Source: Streptococcaceae bacterium ESL0729 (GTDB taxonomy: Bacteria > Bacillota > Bacilli > Lactobacillales > Streptococcaceae). From it: DNA of 64,000 bases. Positions 34,471 through 42,459 of this stretch are shown in pieces. Where the stretch lies: positions 239,501-303,500 of the forward strand of contig CP113924.1 in assembly GCA_029391995.1 (NCBI GenBank), in the 5' to 3' direction. Every line of letters begins with the position of its first letter. Position 1 is the first letter of the stretch. Under the pieces are notes generated by a model. That model was not told where the DNA came from and did no database searches. It saw only the letters and a list, made by a program, of their open reading frames with translations. The position numbers and the translations under genes were made by a program.

Positions 34471-35820
34471 ATGGGACATATTAAATTTGACTACAGTAAT
34501 CTAGCACCTTTTGTTGCAGAACATGAGCTTGCTTACATGCAAGATCAGGTTACAGCGGCTGATAAGATGCTGCGTGAGGGAACAGGTCCAGGGTCTGATT
34601 TCATCGGCTGGCTTGATCTACCTGTAGACTATGATAAGGAAGAGTTTGCTCGTATCAAAGAGACTGCTAAAAAAATTCAATCAGGTTCAGATGTCCTAAT
34701 TGTTATTGGTATTGGGGGATCATACCTTGGTGCCCGTGCTGCCATTGACTTTTTAAATAATTCATTTGTAAACCTTCAGTCTAAAGAAGACCGCAAGGCA
34801 CCGCAAATCCTTTATGCTGGAAACTCAATTTCTTCAAGCTATTTAGCTGAGCTTGTTGCTTATGTGTCAGACAAGGATTTCTCAGTCAATGTAATTTCTA
34901 AATCAGGAACTACTACTGAGCCTGCCATTGCCTTTCGTGTCTTTGAAGAGCTTTTGGTTAAAAAATATGGCCGCGAAGAAGCCAACAAACGCATTTACGC
35001 TACAACTGACCGTGAGCGTGGGGCTGTAAAGGTAAATGCTGATGCCAATAACTGGGAAACTTTTGTGGTTCCTGATGATGTGGGTGGACGTTTCACCGTT
35101 CTTACAGCAGTAGGACTTCTTCCAATTGCAGCAAGTGGTGCTGATATTGATAAACTTATGGAAGGTGCAGCAGCAGCTCGTACTGAATATTCATCTGATG
35201 ACCTTACTAAAAATGAGGCCTACCAATATGCAGCATTACGTAACATTCTTTACCGTAAGGGTAAGGTGACTGAAATCTTAGCCAACTACGAGCCAAGCCT
35301 TCAATACTTCTCTGAATGGTGGAAACAGCTGGCTGGTGAGTCTGAAGGTAAAGACCAAAAGGGTATCTACCCAACTTCAGCTAACTTCTCAACAGACCTT
35401 CACTCTCTTGGACAATACATCCAAGAAGGTATGCGTATCATGTTTGAGACAGTGGTTCGTATCGACAAGGCTCGCCTTAACATTGATATTCCAGCACTTG
35501 ATGAGGATCTTGACGGACTTGGTTACCTTGAAGGACGTGATGTTGACTTTGTTAACAAAAAGGCAGCTGACGGAGTTCTTCTTGCCCACACTGATGGGGG
35601 AGTACCTAACATGATTGTAACCATTCCAGAACAAGATGAGTTCTCACTAGGTTATGCCATCTACTTCTTTGAGATTGCAATCGGTCTATCAGGTTACCTA
35701 AACGGGGTTAACCCATTTGACCAACCAGGAGTTGAGGCCTACAAGAAAAATATGTTCGCCCTTCTTGGAAAACCAGGATTTGAAGAACTTGGAGCTGAAT
35801 TAAACAGCCGTCTTAAATAA
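34471..35820 (+). CDS. pgi: Glucose-6-phosphate isomerase
   Basis: Pgi interconverts glucose-6-phosphate and fructose-6-phosphate in glycolysis. Conserved segments: [49 protein letters not shown], and the C-terminal [20 protein letters not shown]. At 449 residues it has the Firmicutes length. It stands alone between its own promoter and a terminator. Confidence 0.97.
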   Translation: MGHIKFDYSNLAPFVAEHELAYMQDQVTAADKMLREGTGPGSDFIGWLDLPVDYDKEEFARIKETAKKIQSGSDVLIVIGIGGSYLGARAAIDFLNNSFVNLQSKEDRKAPQILYAGNSISSSYLAELVAYVSDKDFSVNVISKSGTTTEPAIAFRVFEELLVKKYGREEANKRIYATTDRERGAVKVNADANNWETFVVPDDVGGRFTVLTAVGLLPIAASGADIDKLMEGAAAARTEYSSDDLTKNEAYQYAALRNILYRKGKVTEILANYEPSLQYFSEWWKQLAGESEGKDQKGIYPTSANFSTDLHSLGQYIQEGMRIMFETVVRIDKARLNIDIPALDEDLDGLGYLEGRDVDFVNKKAADGVLLAHTDGGVPNMIVTIPEQDEFSLGYAIYFFEIAIGLSGYLNGVNPFDQPGVEAYKKNMFALLGKPGFEELGAELNSRLK

Positions 35821-35826
35821 TAATAG

Positions 35827-35856
35827 AAAAAAGACAGGGAGACCTGTCTTTTTTTG
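35827..35856 (+). terminator. Terminator of pgi
   Basis: AAAAAGACAGG-GAGA-CCTGTCTTTTTTT, a compact stem with a T-run, 7 bases after the pgi stop. Confidence 0.9.
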
Positions 35857-35885
35857 ATACCAAAAACTCCATTTACTTTTATCTA

Positions 35886-35947
35886 CTTTAAGAAAACTTA
35901 AAGATTTAATTAAGGAACCTTAAAGTTTGATGTAAGCTTTGAGCAAG
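35886..35947 (+). promoter_or_regulatory. Six 11-bp-phased half-sites, CiaR-box-like array
   Basis: AAG ends at 35892, 35903, 35914, 35925, 35936 and 35947, each exactly 11 bp apart. The hexamers are TTTAAG, TTAAAG, ATTAAG, TTAAAG, TGTAAG and AGCAAG, each separated by 5 bases. The first pair nearly equals the CiaR site TTTAAG-N5-TTTAAG, and the 11-bp phasing is typical of OmpR/PhoB-family response regulators. The last repeat lies where the -35 would be, 8 bases before the -10, as in activated promoters. Confidence 0.7.
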
Positions 35948-35955
35948 CTTTGTCC

Positions 35956-35963
35956 TATAAAAT
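35956..35963 (+). promoter_or_regulatory. -10 region of the VTC operon promoter
   Basis: TATAAAAT is the only -10-like box and lacks a consensus -35; the phased repeats occupy that position. This fits an activator-dependent promoter. AAGGAGG follows at 35975-35981. Confidence 0.65.
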
Positions 35964-35989
35964 AAAAGCAAATCAAGGAGGAAAATATT

Positions 35990-36757
35990 ATGAAATTAAA
36001 AAATGTTTTTCAAAGGAGAGAAGTGAAATATACCATGACCTTTGAACAATATAAAAAGTTAAGGGAGGCAGTCGAGGGTTTACTGACAGAGGACCAATAC
36101 GGGCTTCATACAATTTACTCCCTTTACTATGATACTGATGACTATGCAATGATAAAAAAATCAATTGAAAGACCAGAATATAAGGAAAAATTTAGGGTTA
36201 GAAGCTACGGTAAACCTAAAATAGACGGAGACGTCTACCTCGAAATAAAAAAGAAGGTTTTGGGGGTGGTTTATAAAAGAAGGGTGGCCAGTAATTACGG
36301 CGGCCTATCTCTAGACCATATTGCCTCAAACCTCGAAAGAAATTGTAGCGATTCAGATAAGTCAAATAATCAAATAGCTAATGAAATAACCTACCTTTTC
36401 AGTAACCTTATCTTAAAGCCAAAGGTCCTAATAGCCTATGACAGGAGGGCTTTATTTTCACCAGAGGATGAAGATTTCAGGGTAACCTTTGATTTTAATA
36501 TCAGATATGATTTGGACTCATTAGACTTTAAGGATGAGGATATGACTCCTCTAAGTCCAGAGGTTGACGTACTGATGGAGGTTAAAAGCCTTGGTAGCTA
36601 TCCAATGTGGTTTAGTAGGGCCCTAAGTGAACTTGGGATCTTTAAGGCCAGCTATTCAAAATATGCAAATGTATATAAAAAAATTATTTATCCCTTAGAA
36701 AAAAATAGAAAATTTGATGAAAAATTAGAAGAGATAGGAGAAAAAGCTTATGCTTAG
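35990..36757 (+). CDS. VTC-domain polyphosphate polymerase
   Basis: A 255-residue cytoplasmic protein of the VTC domain family, which makes polyphosphate from nucleoside triphosphates in a triphosphate-tunnel fold. Basic and acidic tunnel strands are visible: RREVKY near residue 9, YYDTDDYAMIKKS, EKFRVRSYG, VYLEIKKK, KVLIAYDRRALF, DVLMEVKS and ASYSKYANVY. It has no membrane segment. AAGGAGG lies 8 bases before the ATG. It is first in a four-gene operon and overlaps the DUF4956 membrane protein by 8 bases, a pairing seen widely in bacteria. The true product has rarely been tested; another polyanion is possible. Confidence 0.87.
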   Translation: MKLKNVFQRREVKYTMTFEQYKKLREAVEGLLTEDQYGLHTIYSLYYDTDDYAMIKKSIERPEYKEKFRVRSYGKPKIDGDVYLEIKKKVLGVVYKRRVASNYGGLSLDHIASNLERNCSDSDKSNNQIANEITYLFSNLILKPKVLIAYDRRALFSPEDEDFRVTFDFNIRYDLDSLDFKDEDMTPLSPEVDVLMEVKSLGSYPMWFSRALSELGIFKASYSKYANVYKKIIYPLEKNRKFDEKLEEIGEKAYA

Positions 36758-37385
36758 CACACTAACTGGAGTAGGGGTTGCCCTAGTCCTAGGACTACTT
36801 ATTGCCCTGGTACATACCTATAGGAATGTATACAGTAAAAATTTTGTTATTACACTGGTAACTCTTCCGGTTCTAGTTCAACTAGTTATCATGCTTGTTA
36901 ATGGGAACTTAGGAACTGGGGTTGCTGTTATGGGAGCCTTCTCACTCGTCCGCTTTAGATCAATTGCTGGTGGGGCGCGTGAAATTACAAGTATCTTTTG
37001 GTCAATGGCTATCGGTCTAGCAGTAGGTACAGGAGCCTACCTTGAAGCAGCTGTATTTTCACTAGTAACAGCAATTATAATTATTTCCCTAAATACAATT
37101 AAATTTGGGGAAAATAACAAAACAGTTGAACGGACCCTTAAAATTACTATAGCTGAAGATTTAGATTTTCCAGGTCTCTTTGATGACATTTTAGACAAAT
37201 ATGCCTATCAAGTTGAAATGGATTCAGTAAAAACAACAAATATGGGAAGTCTATATGAGCTTAGATATAATGTTAAGCTAAAAGATTCTCAAGACGAAAA
37301 GAAATTAATTGACGATATTAGAGTACGTAATGGAAACCTACCAGTAAGTCTTGGTAGATTAGCACAAAATAGCGAGGTATTATAA
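36750..37385 (+). CDS. DUF4956 membrane protein
   Basis: A 211-residue membrane protein with about four hydrophobic segments in the first 120 residues. The family motif GAFSLVRFRSIAGGAREITSIFWSMAIGLAVGTG lies near residues 64-97 between them. A cytoplasmic alpha/beta domain of about 90 residues follows. DUF4956 proteins nearly always accompany VTC-domain polymerases and are a plausible channel or anchor for the polymer, but this is inference. Its stop abuts the start of the next gene. Confidence 0.85.
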   Translation: MLSTLTGVGVALVLGLLIALVHTYRNVYSKNFVITLVTLPVLVQLVIMLVNGNLGTGVAVMGAFSLVRFRSIAGGAREITSIFWSMAIGLAVGTGAYLEAAVFSLVTAIIIISLNTIKFGENNKTVERTLKITIAEDLDFPGLFDDILDKYAYQVEMDSVKTTNMGSLYELRYNVKLKDSQDEKKLIDDIRVRNGNLPVSLGRLAQNSEVL

Positions 37386-38855
37386 ATGAAGACAAAAACA
37401 AATGCAGGTAAGATCAGAAACTTTATTCTATTAGCAAGTACATCCCTTCTTCTTGCAGCATGTTCAAGCAAGGCTGCTACAAGTTCACAGACAACGACAA
37501 CAAGCAGCACATCAACTGTCCAAACTGTTGCAACATCAACTACAGTTGACGAGACTAATGCAACAACCATTGACCTATCAAAGGAAAGTGGTTCAACCGT
37601 TGAAATTACAAAGGCCGGTACCTATATTTTAACTGGGGAATACAAGGGACAGATTCATATAAATGCCAAGGATGAAGAAGTGGTAATTATCCTTAAGAAT
37701 GCAAAAATTACCTCTGATTCAGGCCCAGCCATCTACTCTGAAGCAGCTAAAAACACAGTAGTGAGCCTTCAGGGGGAAAATAGTCTGACTGACTCAAGTA
37801 ATTATCCAACTGGTGACAGTGCCCCTAATGCCACCCTTTATGCGAAAAATGATTTGGTACTTACAGGAGACGGAAGCCTAAGTGTTAAGTCTAATTACAA
37901 GGCAGCTGTTCGTAGTAAGGATATCTTGACCATTGAAAGTGGTACCTACTCAATTGAAAGTACAACAGACGCCCTAAAAGCAACAGACCAAATCCTTGTT
38001 CTAGGTGGTAAGATTGACATTAAGTCAGGAAGTGATGGACTTCAAGCAACAAGTACTAAAGACGGTAAGGGAATCATCACAGTCAAAGGCGGAGAACTTA
38101 ATATCTCAGCAGAGAAAAAAGGTCTTAAGGCTGGTAAGGTTCTAAATATTGAAGGTGGAATAATTAATGTAGTTAAATCTTATGAAGGCTTTGAAGCTGA
38201 GGTGATTAACATTAAAGGTGGTAAGAACTCAATTGTAGCCTCTGATGACGGAATTAATGCAGCAAGCTCAAGCACCACTTCATCAAAAGATACCAGCTCA
38301 AACTCATCAAGCAAGGCCCCTCAAATGGGTCAAGGCGGCCCAAGCCAAGGTGGCGGACAAATGGGCGGTGGTATGCCTGGCGGCCAAGAAGAAGCTGATG
38401 AAAACCTTATTGTAAATATTACAGGCGGGGAGACAGTAATTAAGGCAAGTGGTGATGGAATTGACAGTAATGGGAATATCAACATGTCTGACGGTCTAGT
38501 TTACGTTGAACAAAATGGTGATGGCAATGGTCCCCTTGATTTTGACGGTAAATTTGTTCAAAACGGAGGAACTTTAGTAGCTATGGGTTCAGCAAGCATG
38601 GCCCAAACAACCCAGGGAGATCAGGTCGGATTAGCCCTTTACAAGGAAGCATCTGGTCAAATCACTATTGAGGATGGTAAGGAAACATTAACTTATACAC
38701 CAAGTAATTCTTATGCCTTCCTCTTTGTTTCAACGCCTAATATGTCTAAGGGTGGAACAGTCAAGGTCAACGGCGAAAGCTACAACCTAACTGATACCAT
38801 TACGACAAGTGGTCAAGCAAGCAATCAAATGCGAGGTGGTGGAAGACCCTTCTAA
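37386..38855 (+). CDS. Secreted beta-helix-like lipoprotein (DUF4353 type)
   Basis: A 489-residue lipoprotein. The signal peptide ends in the lipobox LLAAC (Cys about residue 27), followed by a Ser/Thr spacer to about residue 55. Repeated short strands with GG turns (INAKDEEVVIILKNAKIT, VLGGKIDIKSGSDGLQA, VKGGELNISAEKKGLKA, IKGGKNSIVASDDGINA) look like a right-handed beta-helix and match the carbohydrate-binding DUF4353 family. A Gly/Gln/Met-rich insert near residues 310-335 interrupts it. Family members sit beside VTC/CotH genes. It is probably a cell-surface polymer-binding protein. Confidence 0.82.
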   Translation: MKTKTNAGKIRNFILLASTSLLLAACSSKAATSSQTTTTSSTSTVQTVATSTTVDETNATTIDLSKESGSTVEITKAGTYILTGEYKGQIHINAKDEEVVIILKNAKITSDSGPAIYSEAAKNTVVSLQGENSLTDSSNYPTGDSAPNATLYAKNDLVLTGDGSLSVKSNYKAAVRSKDILTIESGTYSIESTTDALKATDQILVLGGKIDIKSGSDGLQATSTKDGKGIITVKGGELNISAEKKGLKAGKVLNIEGGIINVVKSYEGFEAEVINIKGGKNSIVASDDGINAASSSTTSSKDTSSNSSSKAPQMGQGGPSQGGGQMGGGMPGGQEEADENLIVNITGGETVIKASGDGIDSNGNINMSDGLVYVEQNGDGNGPLDFDGKFVQNGGTLVAMGSASMAQTTQGDQVGLALYKEASGQITIEDGKETLTYTPSNSYAFLFVSTPNMSKGGTVKVNGESYNLTDTITTSGQASNQMRGGGRPF

Positions 38856-38903
38856 TAAACTGTCAAGTTAGTTATAGGTCCACTAGGAATAGAAAGGATA
38901 AAA

Positions 38904-39890
38904 ATGAAAACAACAGGAAAAAAATCAAGGCTTCTGAAGAAAATATCAGTCACCCTAGCTGGACTTCTAACACTAGCAGTCCTTGGGATATATACCTTCT
39001 TTAAAACGGATGTTTTTGCGGATACAAGGGATTTATGGGTCCAAACTGCCATGAGCACAAGTAGCCACAAGTGGCTGGCAACATCATTTTTAAATGATGA
39101 TGAGATAAATAAGATTCTAGCCAAGTACCAGGTAACTAACGATACCAAATCAGACAGCTCAACTATTAACCTCTCAACAAGCTCAAGCTCATCTAGTACT
39201 GACACATCAAATACGTCAATCAAAGAGATAAGTGGCTCAACCTATAAGGGATATGTTGTAACCATTAAAGATCCTTCGACTGTTAAGCTTGTAAATACTC
39301 TAACCTCAAGTGGCGGGGGAACCAAGTTATCTGAAACAGTTAAGGATGAGGGTTATCAAATTGCCCTTAATGCAGCAGGTTTTAACTTTGACAGAAAGAC
39401 TGAGTCAACTGGAGAGAATGCCCTTGATTCCCTAACTATTATGGACGGAAAACTCCTTTACGGAGATCAATCGGAAAGCTATCAAATGATTGGGATGACC
39501 TCAGAAGGTAAGCTCGTTCTTGGTAGCTATACCTATCAAGAAGCCCTTGAAGCTGGAGTTAATGATGCTATCTCCTTTGGCCCATATCTTTTAGTCAACG
39601 GGGAAGAACAGGTTACTGAAAAGGCAACAGGAGGCCTGCAACCAAGAACGGCCATCGGTCAAGCAAGTGACGGAAGTATCTTCTTTGTAGTTATTGAAGG
39701 AAGGTCATCATCGAGTGCTGGTGCAAGCCTATATGACCTGCAAGAGGTTATGAAGAATCTAGGGGCAGTAAATGCAAGTAACCTAGATGGCGGTGGCTCA
39801 AGTGAGATGTACTACGATGGTAAACTCGTTAATCAACTAAGCAATGGAAGTGAAAGGGAAATACCCAATGCTTTTGTTGTAAGTAAATAA
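38904..39890 (+). CDS. Phosphodiester glycosidase (NAGPA) family protein
   Basis: A 328-residue protein with an N-terminal signal anchor (about 13-33), a Ser/Thr-rich stem (about 85-115), and an extracellular NAGPA-type domain from about 120 to the end. Signatures: IALNAAGFNFD, ISFGPYLLVNG, PRTAIGQ, FFVVIEGR and the near-C-terminal NLDGGGSSEMYYDG. Relatives cleave sugar-phosphodiesters such as GlcNAc-1-P-modified groups and occur in exopolysaccharide loci. As the last gene of the VTC operon it may trim or transfer a phosphosugar on a surface polymer; the substrate is unknown. AAAGGA precedes the ATG. Confidence 0.85.
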   Translation: MKTTGKKSRLLKKISVTLAGLLTLAVLGIYTFFKTDVFADTRDLWVQTAMSTSSHKWLATSFLNDDEINKILAKYQVTNDTKSDSSTINLSTSSSSSSTDTSNTSIKEISGSTYKGYVVTIKDPSTVKLVNTLTSSGGGTKLSETVKDEGYQIALNAAGFNFDRKTESTGENALDSLTIMDGKLLYGDQSESYQMIGMTSEGKLVLGSYTYQEALEAGVNDAISFGPYLLVNGEEQVTEKATGGLQPRTAIGQASDGSIFFVVIEGRSSSSAGASLYDLQEVMKNLGAVNASNLDGGGSSEMYYDGKLVNQLSNGSEREIPNAFVVSK

Positions 39891-39921
39891 AAAACCTAGG
39901 GTCATTAACCCTGGGTTTTTA
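39891..39921. terminator. Bidirectional terminator VTC operon / asparaginase
   Basis: AAAACCTAGGGT-CATTA-ACCCTGGGTTTT with one G-T position and T-runs on both strands. Confidence 0.88.
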
Positions 39922-40884
39922 ATGTTCCATATATTCAGTAAAGCTTTGACCCTTAAGTTTGGCGTTTAAGGCGATTATTAATTTGATTCTAGCCTTTTGG
40001 GAGTTGATTTCCCTACTGAATAAAACTCCTTTTTCATGGAGGACGACTCCTCCACCCTCGTAGCTATAAACTGGCTCAGCAATCCCGTTAAAGCAGCGAG
40101 AAACTAGGACAACTGGTATTTTTGCAGCAATAATTCGCTCAAGACTTTTAAAGGCTTTTGGCGGTAAATTCCCAGCTCCTAAAGCTTCAATGACCAGTCC
40201 ATCAAGCTTATCTGAATCAAGTAAATCAATGATACTTCCATCCATGCCAGCATAAGCCTTAATGATTGGCACCTGACCTTCGACTGATTGGATATCTAAG
40301 TGCTTATCTTCATGATCATTTTGGAAGTAGAGGATGCTATTTTTAGTTATGAGACCAAGGGGCCCGTGAGTTGGTGTTTGAAAGGTTGAAACATTTGTTG
40401 TATGGGTCTTTGTCACGTATCTAGCCGAATGGATTTCATCATTCATGACAACAAGCACACCACGGTTTTTAGAGTTAGTTGAAGCAGCTACCCTAATGGC
40501 CGAAAGGAAGTTGTAGGTTCCATCACTTGCCAGCTCATTACTTGAACGCATGGCTCCTGTTACGACAATGGTTTTCCCCCGCTCGATAGTTGAGTCAAGG
40601 AAGTAGGCAGTCTCTTCCAAGGTATCAGTTCCGTGCGTGATGACAACTGAATCGATATCTTCTTCTGAAAAAGCCTTCTTAATCCTTTTTTTGAGTTGCA
40701 ACATGTTTTCAAGACTGACATGGGGGCTTGGTAGATTTAAAAAGTCCTCGACAAGGAGTTCAACATCAGGGAAGTCAACCTTGATATTGTTCATGGGGTT
40801 GGTTTGATCGGGCCTTACATTCCCGTTTTCATCCTCATGCATGGAAATGGTACCACCAGTATGGAGCACTAATATTTTTTTCAT
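39919..40884 (-). CDS. Asparaginase
   Basis: A 321-residue L-asparaginase hydrolysing Asn to Asp and ammonium. The two active-site motifs are LVLHTGGTISM (first Thr) and VVITHGTDTLEETAYFL (Thr-Asp), and the third part reads GAMRSSNELASDGTYNFLSA. There is no signal peptide, so it is the cytoplasmic (type I-like) form. AGAGGAA lies about 7 bases before the ATG on the minus strand. It is transcribed alone. Confidence 0.93.
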   Translation of the reverse strand: MKKILVLHTGGTISMHEDENGNVRPDQTNPMNNIKVDFPDVELLVEDFLNLPSPHVSLENMLQLKKRIKKAFSEEDIDSVVITHGTDTLEETAYFLDSTIERGKTIVVTGAMRSSNELASDGTYNFLSAIRVAASTNSKNRGVLVVMNDEIHSARYVTKTHTTNVSTFQTPTHGPLGLITKNSILYFQNDHEDKHLDIQSVEGQVPIIKAYAGMDGSIIDLLDSDKLDGLVIEALGAGNLPPKAFKSLERIIAAKIPVVLVSRCFNGIAEPVYSYEGGGVVLHEKGVLFSREINSQKARIKLIIALNAKLKGQSFTEYMEH

Positions 40885-40986
40885 TGAAATTCCTCTGTAT
40901 ATAGTATGTGTAATAGGTGAAATAATTCAAAGAAATTGTATAATAAATAAAAGACTTAATCAAGTTAGTGGGGAAATTGAAAGAAA

Positions 40987-42381
40987 ATGGATGTAAGAGC
41001 TGTATTTTTTGACCTAGATGGTACCTTGTTTACAACAACCAGAAATATTTTACCTAGCACCAAGAGTGCGATTTTAGCTTTACGCCAGCAGGGAATCTTG
41101 GTTGGTATTGCAACAGGGCGGGGTCCGTCATTTGTTAAAAGCTTAATGGAGGATTTAAAATTAGATTTTGCCATAACCTATAATGGTCAGTATATCTTTA
41201 CTCCCAAAGAGGTGATTAGAAAGGTGCCAATTGATAAGACAAGCCTGCGGGAAATCCTGTCCTATTCTATTAGTAATCACCGTGAAGTATCCTTTGGTGG
41301 AGAAAACGGCATGTCTGGAAGTAGCTTGATTAAGTTTGGCGAAACAAGGACAGCTCAATTTGCCAATCACCTGCTGCCTAAGGGTTTTTCAAGCGGGGTA
41401 AAAGGAACCTTCCAAAATTTCATTAGGCGACTAATCCCGCAACAGGGTGATTTGAATCGTTTGATTGAAGAACCTATTTATCAGGTTGTAATGGTTGCTA
41501 CTAAAAATGAAACACAAAAGTTAAAGGAGCGTTTTCCTAATGTTTCCTTTACCAGAAGTAATCCTTATTCAGTTGATATCGTGGCCAAGGGAGCATCTAA
41601 GGTTGAAGGTATTAAACTACTTGGTGCAAGATACTCCTTTGGTCTTGAGCATGTAATGGCCTTTGGTGATAATGATAATGACATCAAGATGATTCGAGAG
41701 GTGGGCTGCGGTATTGCCATGGGTAATTCAAGCAGTCGGGTTAAGGATGTGGCAGCCTATGTGACATCAAGTAACAACCAAGACGGGATAGTTAAGGCCC
41801 TTAAACATTTTGGCTTATTAAAGACAGACAGCAATAATCCTTTCAAAAGTAGGGATCGAAACTTTGAAAAGGTCAAGGAATTTCACCAGTTGATGGATGG
41901 ACGCTTGCAGGAGCTACCAAAAAATTTGTCAAAAGAGGAAGCCAGCCACCGGGTGGATTTTCAGGTTGAAGAATTAGTGGAACTTTTGTACGCAGCTTCT
42001 AAGGGGCAAACAGAAGACTTTACCGACCTGGTTCAAAAGATGAAAGAGGATGTGGATAAGGCTTATAATAAGGTTATCTCAAAGAAAAAAGATGTGAGTG
42101 ATACCATGACCAATGAAGTGGATGCCCTGATTGACAGCCTCTATCTGACCTATGGTAGCTTTGTCCTTATGGGTATTGATCCAGCTGAGATTTTTGATCT
42201 AGTCCACCAGGCAAATATGGGGAAGGTTTTCCCAGATGGTAAGGCCCACTTTGATCCTGTGACCCACAAGATTTTAAAGCCTGACAACTGGGAAAGAGAT
42301 TATGCTCCTGAATCTAGGATGGAAAAGGAGTTGGAGGGTCAAATCCTTAGAGGCTTTAACCGCAAGTCCTTATCGGAATAG
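40987..42381 (+). CDS. HAD phosphatase fused to MazG-like pyrophosphohydrolase
   Basis: A 464-residue fusion. Residues 1-280 are a Cof-type HAD-IIB phosphatase: FFDLDGTLF, IATGRG, SVDIVAKGASKVEGI and FGDNDNDIKM. Residues about 295-460 resemble the all-alpha NTP pyrophosphohydrolase superfamily (MazG/PRA-PH/DR2231-like), with metal-binding acids in FQVEELVELLYAA and NEVDALIDSLYLTYG, then VHQANMGKVFPDGK. Together they could convert an NTP to NMP and then to a nucleoside or act on a phosphorylated metabolite; this is inference. There is no strong ribosome site before the ATG. secA follows after 78 bases with its own promoter. Confidence 0.85.
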   Translation: MDVRAVFFDLDGTLFTTTRNILPSTKSAILALRQQGILVGIATGRGPSFVKSLMEDLKLDFAITYNGQYIFTPKEVIRKVPIDKTSLREILSYSISNHREVSFGGENGMSGSSLIKFGETRTAQFANHLLPKGFSSGVKGTFQNFIRRLIPQQGDLNRLIEEPIYQVVMVATKNETQKLKERFPNVSFTRSNPYSVDIVAKGASKVEGIKLLGARYSFGLEHVMAFGDNDNDIKMIREVGCGIAMGNSSSRVKDVAAYVTSSNNQDGIVKALKHFGLLKTDSNNPFKSRDRNFEKVKEFHQLMDGRLQELPKNLSKEEASHRVDFQVEELVELLYAASKGQTEDFTDLVQKMKEDVDKAYNKVISKKKDVSDTMTNEVDALIDSLYLTYGSFVLMGIDPAEIFDLVHQANMGKVFPDGKAHFDPVTHKILKPDNWERDYAPESRMEKELEGQILRGFNRKSLSE

Positions 42382-42402
42382 GATAGGTGTCCTTTTCTTA
42401 CA

Positions 42403-42430
42403 TTGAAAAAAATTATCAAAATGATATAAT
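42403..42430 (+). promoter_or_regulatory. Promoter of secA
   Basis: TTGAAA (42403-42408), a 16-base spacer ending TGA and TATAAT (42425-42430), an extended -10. AGGAGAAG follows just before the ATG at 42460. Confidence 0.8.
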
Positions 42431-42459
42431 GGAACGAGCAACACACACTAGGAGAAGAA

